Assembly: GCA_002104895.1 (NCBI GenBank)
Contig: MCFG01000074.1
Span: 80,001-144,000 of the forward strand
Reading direction: 5' to 3'
Source: Anaeromyces robustus
Lineage: Eukaryota > Neocallimastigomycota > Neocallimastigomycetes > Neocallimastigales > Neocallimastigaceae
DNA length: 64,000 nucleotides
Positions 37,248 to 49,906 of this stretch are shown in pieces. Position 1 is the first letter of the stretch, and the number at the start of each line of letters is the position of its first letter. Below the pieces are notes generated by a model. It was not told the origin of the DNA, ran no database searches, and saw only the letters and a list, made by a program, of their open reading frames with translations. The translations under genes were made by a program, and so were the position numbers.

Positions 37248-38020
37248 TTTTTAATAATTTATTTTAAGAAAAAATAATGCTTAATTAATAAAAATTTTTT
37301 ATTTAATATATATTATATGAAATTTATTATTTTTTATTATATTTTGAAGAATTCAAAATAAAGAAATTTTTAATCTTTTTATACAAAAACGAATACTACT
37401 ATAATAGTTAAATTATTATTATTTTTTTATAATGATAATGATATAATAATGATAGTAATAATAATAATTATAATTATAATAATAATAAATAGAACGTAGA
37501 AAATATTTTATATTATTTTATATTAATCTATACCAATTAATATAAATTTTATCAATAAAAAAAACGTGATTGTAACATAAAATGTAATCAAAATAAAAAA
37601 AAAATAATTTTTATATATATTCAACCTTTTTTGACTTTAAAATTATGCTAGCTTTACTTTTTCCCAACAAAATAAACAATTAATTTTATGACTAATAATG
37701 GTAATAAATGATAACAACAATAACAATAATAAATTATTATTATGATAAGTTTAGTATATATAAAATATATATATAATATTGAATCCTATATATTAAATTT
37801 TCCAATCATTTTGAAATTTATTAAATGTAAAGAAAAAATTTTTCAACATTTTTAAAAACGTGACGAAAATATAAAAATTTTGAATTAATTATTAATGCTA
37901 ATATTATTATATATAATATAATATTTTAAAATTATATTTATGTTATTATTATTATTGATATATATAATTAATTATTATCAATTATTATTATTTATATTTT
38001 CTTGGAAAAAAGAAAATATA

Positions 38021-38084
<64 letters not shown>

Positions 38085-39226
38085 GAATAGATGATAAGAA
38101 AAAAAATATAAATAATGACAAGAAATTAGGAAGATTAAATCTCCAATATATATAATTATAATAATAAATAAAATTTTTAATAAAAATCATTAAATAAAAA
38201 AAAACTCCTTTAATAAATATAAAAAAAAGTATGATTAATTCATATTATTATTTCAATTTCAATGTTATTTTAAATTATAAAATAATATCAAGAATTTTTA
38301 TATTTTTCTTATTCGTTTATTATTTAATTTCCGTACAAATATTATTATTTTTTGTTTCTTTTGTTTTTTTAATTTCCATATTAATATTGTTATTTTTTTT
38401 GTTTTCTTTTTTTTTAATTTCCATATTAATATTATTATTTTTTTTTTGTTTCTTTTTTTTTTTAATTTCCATATTAATATTGTTATTTTTTTTAATTTCC
38501 ATAAATAATATTATTAATTATATTAATATGGAAATAATATTCATATTAATATCTTCGATATATTAAATTCAACAACAACGCTAATAATAAATAAAAATAT
38601 AAATATTAAATTATATTTATCTATAACCATTAAAATGTACTAATAATAATTTATATATTTGTAAGTTTCTTTTTTTAAACTATATAAATATATATATAAA
38701 TATATATTTACTTTTGTTAAATATATAATATAAATTACTAAAAATCATATGTATTAATTACATTAACAAATTATAATTTAATAATTAATTTTACATCTTT
38801 ACTTTTATAAATTTATTTATAAATTTTTATTAATACTTTTTTTTTGTTTTTGTTTTTGTTTTTTATACATTGATATAATACAATAATTATTATTTATTAA
38901 TAAATAATAATAATATAAAATATGTAATAAAAATGTAAAAATAAAACAATATATAGTTGAAAATTTTAATAGTAAATTATTCGTGTTATTTTTACAATAA
39001 TATTACATATTTAAACATATATTATAAAAAATCAATATAAATAATTTATATTTTATTTTTTATTATTACTATATCATTTATTTATATTTCTTTTATAAAA
39101 AATATAAATAATGGATTATTATTTTTTATACTATACACAATAATGTTTTTTATTAATTTTTTTTTTACTATTTTATTCTTTTTCTAAATTTTAAAATGTA
39201 TTTATTTATTTTTCTTTTTATTTTAA
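37248..39226. repeat. Intergenic between lichenase copies 1 and 2, with AAT array and a minisatellite
   Basis: An AAT array lies at about 38021-38083. At about 38328-38510 a unit built on TTTTAATTTCCATATTAATATT occurs four times, plus a shortened one, with variable T runs between. Just after it, near 38520-38535, the word appears inverted (ATTAATATGGAAATAA). A block around 38190-38250 (ACTCC, then GCATGATT-like) resembles blocks about 1 kb upstream of copies 3 and 4. Reading frames here are repeat artefacts. Confidence 0.7.
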
Positions 39227-39961
39227 TTAGTTTCTTGGTGCATCATATGAAATCCAGTCATAATAAGCACTTATTTGAGTTCTTCCATCATATGGTCTAA
39301 GCCAGTCATCTACTCCAGTACCACACCATGCATTCATCATAATTTTACCTGGTGTATCTGGAATATTGGAATAAGCAGTGTAAACTTCTCTACCATCAAC
39401 ATACCATGTAATATAATCTCTTCCCCAGAAGAATCCATAAGTATGGAATCCTTGTGAAGCATCAAATCCAAGATAATGAATATGTTCATGATTACCAACT
39501 CCATTAGTATAATAATTAAATTGTACTTTGGTTGTATCGTAACCAAGGAATTCAATATCAATTTCATCCCATTTAGTACCATCACTTGGTCCAGTGTAAG
39601 TGAAGAATGATGAGACAACTCCTAGATTTTTAATTGGTTTCATGTTTACTTGATACATACCATAACTATAATAGTTTTTAGTACGATATTCTCCACAAGT
39701 ATATCCTGATCCATTTCTATCAATAGTAAGTTTTAATTTACCATTTTCGAAATTATCATTATTTGGAGTGAAAACACAATTAAACACTCCACCATTTGGC
39801 CAATTTGACATTTCAAATTTACCACTGTCATGATAATTAAAATCCATAGCGTCATGACTACCATTCCAAGCAGCAGCAGGAGAAGGAGCAGCCATGGTTG
39901 TAGATATCAGTCCTAAAGCTGATAATAAAGCAGTAGCTGCAAAAGAAACTATACTTTTCAT
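39227..39961 (-). CDS. licA: Secreted lichenase (GH16), copy 2, most diverged
   Basis: 244 residues, intronless, same layout as the neighbours: signal peptide, Pro/Ala linker, one GH16 domain with [10 protein letters not shown] at 131-140, C62/C89 and the extra C213. It differs most from the other three, reading [18 protein letters not shown] at 45-62, then [42 protein letters not shown]. The Trp before TPNN is replaced by Phe, near the substrate-cleft loop in this family. The catalytic residues are all kept, so it should be active; specificity or stability may differ. It is likely the oldest branch of the cluster. Confidence 0.95.
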   Translation of the reverse strand: MKSIVSFAATALLSALGLISTTMAAPSPAAAWNGSHDAMDFNYHDSGKFEMSNWPNGGVFNCVFTPNNDNFENGKLKLTIDRNGSGYTCGEYRTKNYYSYGMYQVNMKPIKNLGVVSSFFTYTGPSDGTKWDEIDIEFLGYDTTKVQFNYYTNGVGNHEHIHYLGFDASQGFHTYGFFWGRDYITWYVDGREVYTAYSNIPDTPGKIMMNAWCGTGVDDWLRPYDGRTQISAYYDWISYDAPRN

Positions 39962-42653
39962 TTTATAATAATATACTTTTTTTTATTTAGATAATATTAT
40001 TTATATAATGAAAAAAATTCTTTAATTTTTTAATTATTTAAATTAACAATAATTATTTTTCAAAAATAATTATTTTGTTTAATTTTAAAGAAATAAAAAA
40101 AAGAAAAAGATTTTTCAATATTTATATAAGAATTTTAATATAAATTGTATAAAAAACACAAAAATTAAGTAATTAATAAATAATATCAATTATAAATAAC
40201 AAACAATAATTATATAATAATTTAATTTCTATTTAGACTTCTTGATTAATTAAAGATAAATTTTAATAACCATTTTTTTAACAATTTTTTTTTAATTTAG
40301 ACTGTATATATTCTCATATATTTTTATATATTTATAAATATATTTATTTATATATTAATATATATTAATATACTTATTTATATTTATATATATTATAATT
40401 ATTTAGTATTATTCATTTATATATTCATCTTATATTAGTTTTTATTAAATAATTATTCAAATATATTATAATTTATTAATAATATATATCATATATTAGA
40501 ATAATTTACTAGTTAAATTATCCATTTAAAAATAATAAAAAAAATTTTTTTATATAAATCATTATTAGAAAATTATAATTACATATTAATCTTTATATTA
40601 AAATAATTATATGTTGTTTTAACTTAAAATATTATAAAATTTGATAATATAACTAACCAAAAAAGGATCTTGCCCAAGAATTATATAATTAAAAAAATAT
40701 TTAATTAAATCATTTTATTAAATTAATATATTTTTAATTAATTAGTATGAGAATTTAATTAAAATTAAATTAGCTTTTATTATAAAAGATAATCCTTTAC
40801 CTTTATTTAAATTATCCATTCATATTATATTATCATTAAATATGAATATATTACATACATATTTATATGTATGTATAATGTTTCAAATAAAATATTAAAG
40901 AATAAGTATACATAATATTATTATAAATATTATTTATAATACATCATTTTGTTAGTATATAAAATATTGTTTTTTAATTTTTTTAATGTCCATATAAATT
41001 TAAATTAAAAGAAAAACGGCTATTTTAATTTTATTGGTTTATTTTTTATAAATAAAAAACAGTAAAATTAATTAATTATAAATGTTTTCCTAAATTTTAT
41101 TATGAATTAAAGTTCAGTTCGGTTTATATATTATTATAAATTTTGAAACAAAATTTTATTTTATAATTAAACATTTTAAAAAATGGGAAAATAGTAAAAA
41201 TCATCATAAATTAAAATTTTATTTAATATTAAAATATAAAAATTATAATATTAAAATAAAAAAAATTAAAATTAATTATCAATTAAAGTTTTATAATATG
41301 CATTATTTTATCATATTTTATGATGTAATATTTTTAAATAATGTATATGGAAATTTTATTTAATTTATTATTATTTAAAATTTTAATTTATGTTACACAA
41401 TTTTATGATAACAATTATACAATAAGGAAATTTTATTTTAATTTTTATTTTATAAAAATTAAAATTCAAAAAAAAAAAAAAACTACACTTATAATTATTA
41501 TTATATAATTATGTTTAATTTTTTTATATGAGCATGATTATAAAAAAAGCAATTTCAAATTTATAAAAATTATAAAAATAAATTAATATATTAGGTAATG
41601 GAATAATATTTATATTAGAAATAAATATATTAATTATAATAACAGATATAAATATTATTTTGAATATAAATTATTTTTTTTTTATGTTTAGAATTTATTA
41701 ATAATGTATAATATTAAAAGTTTTATTGGATATAAGAATAATTAAATATTTTTATAAGCAAAATTGATCTTCAATATAGAATGTCACATTATGACAAATT
41801 TTTTAAAAAAAAAAAAAAGAATTAATACATAAATAATAAACATAATATATTCTTTTTCATTATATAAATTATCTTTTATAGTAATAATTATAATAATAAT
41901 GTAATAATAATTATTAATTATTGTTTACTATTTATAATAATATTAGTATAAAAATATTTATTTCATATTAGAGAAAAATTTATATAATAATGATTATATA
42001 ATAAATTATGTTATTACTATTTTTTTTAAAAAAAAAAACAAATATAAAAAGTAATAATAATAATAACATAAATTATTATATATAATTATTATTGTATAAA
42101 ATTTTCTATAATATGAAATAAATATTTTTTTTAAATAAAACAATTTCAGATATAAAATATAAAATTTACATATAAAAATTGTAATAAAATTTTTATTTTT
42201 TATTTTATTTAGTATTAACTAATTTTTTATATATATTAAACTGTATATAGATTTATATAATACAAATATTATCCATTAAATTTTATATTATATTAATATT
42301 ATAGAACTTGTTAATAAGTATTAATACTGTATTGCATAATATTAATATTTTAAAAATTTTTATATATTGTTTATAAAAATTATGAATAAAAACATATTTA
42401 TGTATATATATATATATATAATTATTAATTATTTAATGACTTTATTATTAATTATTTTATTCATAAAATGATAAATTATTATTTAAATTATTATTTATGC
42501 ATACAATGTATTAATTATTAAAATTTAAAAACAATATGTATATATATATACATATAACAATTAACTAATATATATTAGTCATTTCTATTTTGTTTTTCTT
42601 ATTATTTTTTTAAAAAGATTTTATACTATTTAATTTATTATTTACTATTTATA
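39962..42653. other. 2.7-kb A/T intergenic stretch between lichenase copies 2 and 3
   Basis: Nothing but A/T-rich sequence with TA runs (for example 42402-42420). No gene or RNA is seen. A palindrome-like pair of related A/T strings occurs around 41930-42120 (ATTATATATAATTATTATTG and its near complement), probably chance or a small inverted duplication. Confidence 0.5.
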
Positions 42654-43388
42654 TTAGTTTCTTGGTGCATCATATGATACCCAGTCATAGTAAGCACTAA
42701 TTTGAGTTCTTCCATTAAATGGTCTAAGCCAGTCATCTACTCCAGTACCACACCATGCATTCATCATAATTTTACCTGGTGTATCTGGAATATTAGAATA
42801 AGCTGTGTAAACTGCTTTACCATCAACATACCATGTAATAGAATTTCTTGACCAGAAGAATCCATAAGTATGGAATCCTTGTGAAGCATCAAATCCAAGA
42901 TAATGAACATGTTCATGATTACCAACTCCATTAGTATAATAATTAAATTGTACTTTGGTTGTATCATAACCAAGGAATTCAATATCAATTTCATCCCATT
43001 TAGTACCATCACTTGGTCCAGTGTAAATGAAGAATGATGAAACAACACCTGGATTCTTAATAGGCTTCATATTTACTTGATACATACCAAAACCATAATA
43101 GTTTTTAGTACGATATTCTCCACAAGTATATCCTGATCCATTTCTATCAATAGTAAGTTTTAATTTACCATTTTCAAAACTATCATTATTTGGAGTCCAT
43201 AAACAATTAAACATTCCACCATTTGACCAATTTGACATTTCAAATCGATTACTTTCATGATAATTAAAATCCATAACATCATGACTACCATTCCAAGCAG
43301 CAGCAGGAGCAGGAGCAGCCATAGTTGTAGAAATTAATCCTAAAGCTGACAAGAAGCCAGCAGCTGCAACAGAAATTAAATTTCTCAT
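42654..43388 (-). CDS. licA: Secreted lichenase (GH16), copy 3
   Basis: 244 residues, intronless. The mature domain differs from copy 4 at one residue by my reading (Ile at 121 in SSFFIYTG where copy 4 has Thr). The first 20 residues are clearly different ([17 protein letters not shown] here, [17 protein letters not shown] in copy 4). The catalytic set E133/D135/E137, C62/C89 and the extra C213 are all present. The pattern of a near-identical mature domain with a divergent signal peptide suggests recent gene conversion limited to the domain, or conversion at the 5' end from another copy. Preceded upstream by a TTA microsatellite at about 43584-43660. Confidence 0.96.
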   Translation of the reverse strand: MRNLISVAAAGFLSALGLISTTMAAPAPAAAWNGSHDVMDFNYHESNRFEMSNWSNGGMFNCLWTPNNDSFENGKLKLTIDRNGSGYTCGEYRTKNYYGFGMYQVNMKPIKNPGVVSSFFIYTGPSDGTKWDEIDIEFLGYDTTKVQFNYYTNGVGNHEHVHYLGFDASQGFHTYGFFWSRNSITWYVDGKAVYTAYSNIPDTPGKIMMNAWCGTGVDDWLRPFNGRTQISAYYDWVSYDAPRN

Positions 43389-43585
43389 TTTACAATTTTT
43401 TTTTAAATTTTTTTGAAGAATAAAACTTTGAGATATTAATTTACTAATATTTTAATTTTTTAAAATATATATATTTATTATTATTATTATTATTTTATAT
43501 AATTATTAAATTTTATTTTTTTAGTTTATTTTATTATTATTATTTTATATAATTATTAAATTTTATTTTTTTAGTATATTTTATG

Positions 43586-43659
<74 letters not shown>

Positions 43660-45346
43660 GTAGTATTTTTAAAATTTTTATTTAATTAAATTATTATTAT
43701 TATTACTTTTTATACTTTTATTAATTTTTTATTATTATTAATTGCTTTTATTATTATTATTTTATTTTTTTATTATTATTAATTTTTTTATTATTATTAA
43801 TTTTTTTTTATTATTATTAATTGTTTTTATTATTATTAATTGTTTTTATTATTATTTATTCTATTTATTTTATTATTATTATTATTAGCTATTTTACTTT
43901 TTATTTTTCTAATTTTTATTTTTATTTTTATTTATATTTATATTTTTAAAAAAGTTGAATTTTTCTTTATTTATATAAAAATATCAATATAATAATTTGG
44001 AATAATAATTAAAAAATAGGATTTATTAAATATAAAAGCTCTTAATTTAACATTAAAAGAAAATATATTTTTTTATTATTATTAAATTAAATTAAAATTT
44101 CCAAATCATTGAATTAATTTATTTTATATATTCATTATATAGTTATTGTTTTTTCCTTTGGGTTTTTTTTTTTTCTTTTTGATCATATTATACTTATTTG
44201 GGTAAATAGGTTAAGTAGTACATAATAATTAAAATAATAGAAATAATAATAATAAATTATTATTGTGTATAAACATGACCAAAGAAAATAATATAATATA
44301 TTATGTCTCCAATTTATTATAATAAAAATTTTTAATAAAATTTTATAGGAATATAAAAATTAAAAATTCCAATATTAAAAAAACTCCTATAAATTAATAT
44401 TTTAATTATAAATGATAAAAAGCATGATTTGTTTATAATATTAATTTTTATTTTTTAAAGTAACACGATTTATAATTACACGAAAATCAAATAATTACAC
44501 AAAAATATAAAAAAAATATTTCAGTATCAATGTTTCTATATTTTTTAATTCTTTAATTTTTTAATTTCCTAATTTTTTAATTTTTTATTTTTTTCCATTA
44601 ATATATTATAAAGTTAATTTCTTATAATAAAGTTAATAAGATTAATGGTATAATAATTAACTTTAATTTTTATTATTGTTTATTTTTTTTTAAAAAAAAA
44701 TTTTTTTTATCGTTTATACATAATAAATTAAACATAATATATTATTTTATTATTTTACATTATTTTTGGGAAAAAAAATAATTTTATTTTTTATTAAATA
44801 TATAATTTAATTTAATTATTAATAATAAAAACTATGTAAAATTTTTTATTTTTTATTTCAAAATTGAAAATATAAATTTTAATTGTTATTTTATTTTATT
44901 ATTTATTTAATTTTATTTATTTTATATTTATTAATATTTATTAATATTTATTATAATTTTTCATAGCATTTTTTTTAATTTTTTTATTTTTTATAAAAAA
45001 AAATAAATTATATGAATATATTATGTTAAATTTTATATATATATATATATATTTTGTTAAATTCATTTATTCCTATTGCTATTATTTTTTTAATAAACTA
45101 TCTTAAAATTTTAACATATTAAAATTATTAAGATATTTATTTATTATTTACTATTTACTATTTATTATTTATTATTTATTATTTATTATTTATTATTTAT
45201 TATTTATTATTTATTATTTATTATTTATTATTTATTATTTATTATTTATTATTTATTTTAATTTTTATTATTTTTTTTATTTATTATTTATTAGTTATTA
45301 GTAATTATTAATAATTTTTATATTGCTATATTTTTATATTTTTATG
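43389..45346. repeat. Intergenic between lichenase copies 3 and 4
   Basis: TTA microsatellite at about 43584-43660, a looser TTATTATTAATTTTT region at 43680-43890, and a TTTATTA array at about 45136-45256 immediately downstream of copy 4. At about 44370-44460 a block (AAAACTCCTATAAATTAATA, then AAAAGCATGATTTG) recurs upstream of copies 1 and 4. No gene is seen. Confidence 0.65.
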
Positions 45347-46081
45347 TTAATTTCTTGGTGCATCATATGATACCCAGTCATAGTAAGCACTAATTTGAGT
45401 TCTTCCATTAAATGGTCTAAGCCAGTCATCTACTCCAGTACCACACCATGCATTCATCATAATTTTACCTGGTGTATCTGGAATATTAGAATAAGCTGTG
45501 TAAACTGCTTTACCATCAACATACCATGTAATAGAATTTCTTGACCAGAAGAATCCATAAGTATGGAATCCTTGTGAAGCATCAAATCCAAGATAATGAA
45601 CATGTTCATGATTACCAACTCCATTAGTATAATAATTAAATTGTACTTTGGTTGTATCATAACCAAGGAATTCAATATCAATTTCATCCCATTTAGTACC
45701 ATCACTTGGTCCAGTGTAAGTGAAGAATGATGAAACAACACCTGGATTCTTAATAGGCTTCATATTTACTTGATACATACCAAAACCATAATAGTTTTTA
45801 GTACGATATTCTCCACAAGTATATCCTGATCCATTTCTATCAATAGTAAGTTTTAATTTACCATTTTCAAAACTATCATTATTTGGAGTCCATAAACAAT
45901 TAAACATTCCACCATTTGACCAATTTGACATTTCAAATCGATTACTTTCATGGTAATTAAAATCCATAACATCATGACTACCATTCCAAGCAGCAGCAGG
46001 AGCAGGAGCAGCCATAGTTGTAGAAATTAATCCTAAAGCAGATAATAAAGCAGTAGATGCAACAGAAAGTATACTTTTCAT
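45347..46081 (-). CDS. licA: Secreted lichenase (GH16), copy 4
   Basis: 244 residues, intronless, with signal peptide, APAPAAA linker and a single GH16 domain. [10 protein letters not shown] is at 131-140, disulfide candidates are C62/C89 and the extra Cys is at 213. The mature domain is almost identical to copy 3, while the signal peptide resembles that of copy 1 ([19 protein letters not shown]). It is the right-most member of a four-gene, same-strand cluster with gene-to-gene spacings of about 2.7, 3.4 and 2.7 kb, likely grown by tandem duplication. High copy number would raise enzyme output on plant material. Confidence 0.96.
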   Translation of the reverse strand: MKSILSVASTALLSALGLISTTMAAPAPAAAWNGSHDVMDFNYHESNRFEMSNWSNGGMFNCLWTPNNDSFENGKLKLTIDRNGSGYTCGEYRTKNYYGFGMYQVNMKPIKNPGVVSSFFTYTGPSDGTKWDEIDIEFLGYDTTKVQFNYYTNGVGNHEHVHYLGFDASQGFHTYGFFWSRNSITWYVDGKAVYTAYSNIPDTPGKIMMNAWCGTGVDDWLRPFNGRTQISAYYDWVSYDAPRN

Positions 46082-46464
46082 TTTTTAATGATTAATAATT
46101 ATTTAAAAATATTTTTAGAAAATGAATTTTTTTATTTATATTTTATTATTTATTCTTAATTTAAATTATTTTATTATTATTTATTTTTTTATTTTTAATT
46201 ATTTTTATTTTTTAAAAAAAAAAAGTATAAATTTTTCTTTATTTATACAAATCTAGTCAATATCAAAAAACTATTATAATATGAATAAAAATAATAATAA
46301 TATAATGTTAGTATTATAAATGTTATTAGTATTAATTGTAGTATAATTAAATTTATTATTAAAATTATTAATTAATATTAGCTATTATTATTATTATTAT
46401 TACTATTATTATTATTACTATTATTATTATTACTATTACTATTATTACTATTATTATTATTATA

Positions 46465-46514
<50 letters not shown>

Positions 46515-48171
46515 TTAATATTTTATTATTTATTATTTATTATTATTGTTAATATTGTTATAATTGTTATTATTATTATTATTATTATTAACAATAATTG
46601 TAATAAGAATAAATTTAATAATATACTATATTATCCTCATATAAAAAATGACGTATAAACATAGATTAAAAAATTCGAAAGTCTCAAATTAATTTATGTC
46701 ATAAAAAAATAAAAATATAGTTTTAAAATCAATTTAATTATATAAGATTTTAACTATTAAATTTTATAATAAATTTAGTTTTATTTGACATATCAAATAA
46801 ATATATAAATTATATGAATAATATTAACAAATTTTTAAAAAAATAATATTAAAAATATAATTATAATTATATAATGAGATAAAATAAATATAATAATATA
46901 TGAAAATATAAAAAGTCATATTATTAATAATAATTTAAAAAGAAAAAAATTGAAAAAAAATTCGCCGTCTTTAATTAATAATAAATAATTCTCTTATTAT
47001 TACTAAAAATTTAAATATTATAAAAGGAATTAAAAAATGAAATTTAATATGAAAAAATTCTCCTATTAATTAATATAAAATTTATTAATTTAAAAAAGCA
47101 TGATTTATTAATAATATTAATTTTTTTTATATTCATCAATACATTAATTTAATAGAATTTATAATAAATTTCTATAAAAATAATATATAACTATATATTT
47201 ATACATATTTATATTGATATTTATATTTATATATATTTAATTATATATATTTATATTTATATTTATATTTATATATATATATGTTTATATATATATATAT
47301 TTATATATATTCAATGAATTTTATAATATACATATAAATTTTATTTATAAAAATTGTATAAAACGAATTTTAAATAAAAACAAAATTCATTTTTTGACTT
47401 CTTAAAAATACAACATAAAATTTTCATGTTTTGTAAAAAATGTACTCTTTATAATGCATTATATTTTAGTTACACATGAAAAGTTTTCCACTACAATAAA
47501 TTATTGAAAAGAAAAATTATCAAAACACATTTAATTTTGGTAAATCACATTTGATAAATATTTTAATAATTATAAGACGTTCCTTTATAATCCTTATTTT
47601 TAATAAATTTAAGTTGATAATAATAAATAGTTACAGAAAAAATAATTTAAATTATATGTTTTTGTTTATATAAGTAAACCTGATTTAATAAATTAACTTT
47701 GTACTATATTAACATAATTAAAAAATGGAATAGTAGTAGAAAATTAATTAAATGATTCAATATGTGACTTATAACTATTATTATTACTAATAGTTATAAT
47801 ACAATTTATATATATAACTATATATTAACCCTTTATGATTTTAATATATAATTTTGATGTAACCCTTAAATAATAGTTGGAATATATATAATAAATTTAA
47901 TTTTCTAATAATAAATAAAAAAAAAAAAAGATAAAAGATATTGAATTAATATATATAAAAAGATATCTTTATATTTTACAATATAAAATACGTTATTTGT
48001 ATATTCATTTGACATTTTTAAATGTATTTATGATGTATTTATTTCAAATTTTAATTACACTTATATATATTTTAAATAATTATTGAATAAAATACAAAAT
48101 AAATAAATATATATATATATATAAATATTAATAAATAAATATATTAATAAAAGAATAAATATTAATAAATA

Positions 48172-48222
<51 letters not shown>

Positions 48223-49051
48223 GTTTTATTTTTAATTAAAAATTATTATCTAAATTTTAATATTACTAATTTTGATTATTTGTTTAATAATTGCATTTTT
48301 ATTGGTTTATATTATAAATATCATATGATAATTATTTTTATTATATAAACATATTTAATTAAATTATATCAATAATAATAAATAATAATAAATAATAATC
48401 AATAAATAAATAAATAAATAAATAAATTAATTAATAAATAAATAAATAAATAAATAAATAATAATGTAGATTTTTTAATAATATATAAACCTGACTTGAT
48501 ATAGATAATTGTTTTTATTTTTATGAATAATAAATATTAATTAATAAATAAATAATAAATAAAAATAGTATTTAGAAAGATTAGCTCAAAATTCATAATA
48601 ATATATAACTATAATAAAAAAAATAAATTGAATTTAATTATTAAAATTAATATAATAAATTATTATATTATTGATAATTAATTCTTATTATTATATTATA
48701 ATATTAGTAATGATTGTTATATAATAATCACTTTTTTTTTAACAAATTAAATTTAAAAAAACTTTTATTATTATAAAAATCTTATATAAAAATACATTAA
48801 TAAAATATTAACTTTTTTTTTTAATTTATTAATCTCATTTTATTAAAATAACAAATACATATAAACATCTATGAATAATAATATAATAAAAAATAAACAA
48901 ATCAAAAATATATATTTTAATTATAATATTTTTAATTTATAGTTAATTCTATAAAATATTTTTTCTAATTTACATCTTATCTCTTAATTCTTTAAAATTT
49001 ACTATAGTTTTATTTATACAGAATTATATATATATATATATATAATTATTT
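46082..49051. other. 3-kb intergenic stretch between the two gene clusters
   Basis: TTA/TTATTACTA-type repeats at about 46380-46515. A block at about 47075-47135 (TTCTCCTATTAATTAATA, then AAAGCATGATTTATT) is shared with the upstream regions of lichenase copies 1 and 3. AAAT arrays lie at about 48175-48222 and 48405-48463. No gene is seen. Confidence 0.6.
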
Positions 49052-49906
49052 TTATTGATTTGAAGCTTCATCATATTGACTTTTTGTATAAAATGGTTCA
49101 TTGTTATTTAATATTTTTTTAATAGTTTCTGCACCACAATAAGCACATGAATCTGAAAGATCCTTATTTCTTGCTTTTTCCTCATATTTATAATTATTAT
49201 AAGAAAAAATATCACCAACTGCTTGAACTGTATCATAAATAGTTGAAGCATGTTCATAACATTCATAAAATTCAGAATCTTTAGATTTTTGAGAATGATC
49301 AACAATATTTGAACAACCACCATAACCACCGCCGCATGAATCTCCGGTAAGTGCGATAAGTTTTTCAATGAATGATCTAGAATCTAAATCTTCTTTCTTT
49401 AATTCTTCTGGTAAACCATATTTATTGGCACATAATTCAATCATATTTTTATATAAATTTTTATCACAATTACTTTGTCCTTTTTGACAAGCATAACACA
49501 TATCATGAATATTACATACTGGTTTAAAGAATTCACGAACTTCTTCAGTTAATCCTCCTATGGTTTCAGTTATAAAAGTTGAATTAGGAAAAGAACAACC
49601 ATCAGCAATATCAATTGCAGTTTCAACATTAATTCTATCATAAACATTAAATCCATTAAGTTTATGTTCAGTTTTTGTAATATCTTTATTTACATCTTCA
49701 CATATTCTTTCCGGTTCAGGCTCAGGAATATTTGAACAAGGACCATAACCACCACCACAAGAATTACCAGAAACAGCTATAATATCTTCAAAAAATCCTA
49801 AAATACCTCTACGAGAAATAGTTTTTGAATTTTTATTATTAATAATAGGACTTCCGAAAGCAATTTGTAAGAATAAAGTAGAAAATATTAGATTAAAAAT
49901 TTTCAT
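49052..49906 (-). CDS. Secreted phospholipase-A2-like protein, copy 1 (most diverged)
   Basis: 284 residues, intronless. Signal peptide 1-18, then a propeptide ending in a dibasic site (ISRRG, 30-34) that a Kex2-type protease could cut. The PLA2 signature is at about 129-141: PVCNIHDMCYACQ, with the His134-Asp135 pair that activates water in secreted PLA2 and clustered cysteines after it. ADGCS at 101-105 could be the calcium loop. This CxxHDxCYxC layout is closer to the conodipine/group XII style than to pancreatic PLA2. Expected reaction: release of the sn-2 fatty acid from phospholipids. Two copies of a CGGGYG.CSNI motif (50-60 and 191-201) flank the catalytic part. The C-terminal part carries a YECYEHASTIYD segment and a CAYCGAET motif. 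Fourteen to sixteen cysteines imply a disulfide-rich extracellular protein. Family assignment rests on the motif only. Confidence 0.8.
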   Translation of the reverse strand: MKIFNLIFSTLFLQIAFGSPIINNKNSKTISRRGILGFFEDIIAVSGNSCGGGYGPCSNIPEPEPERICEDVNKDITKTEHKLNGFNVYDRINVETAIDIADGCSFPNSTFITETIGGLTEEVREFFKPVCNIHDMCYACQKGQSNCDKNLYKNMIELCANKYGLPEELKKEDLDSRSFIEKLIALTGDSCGGGYGGCSNIVDHSQKSKDSEFYECYEHASTIYDTVQAVGDIFSYNNYKYEEKARNKDLSDSCAYCGAETIKKILNNNEPFYTKSQYDEASNQ

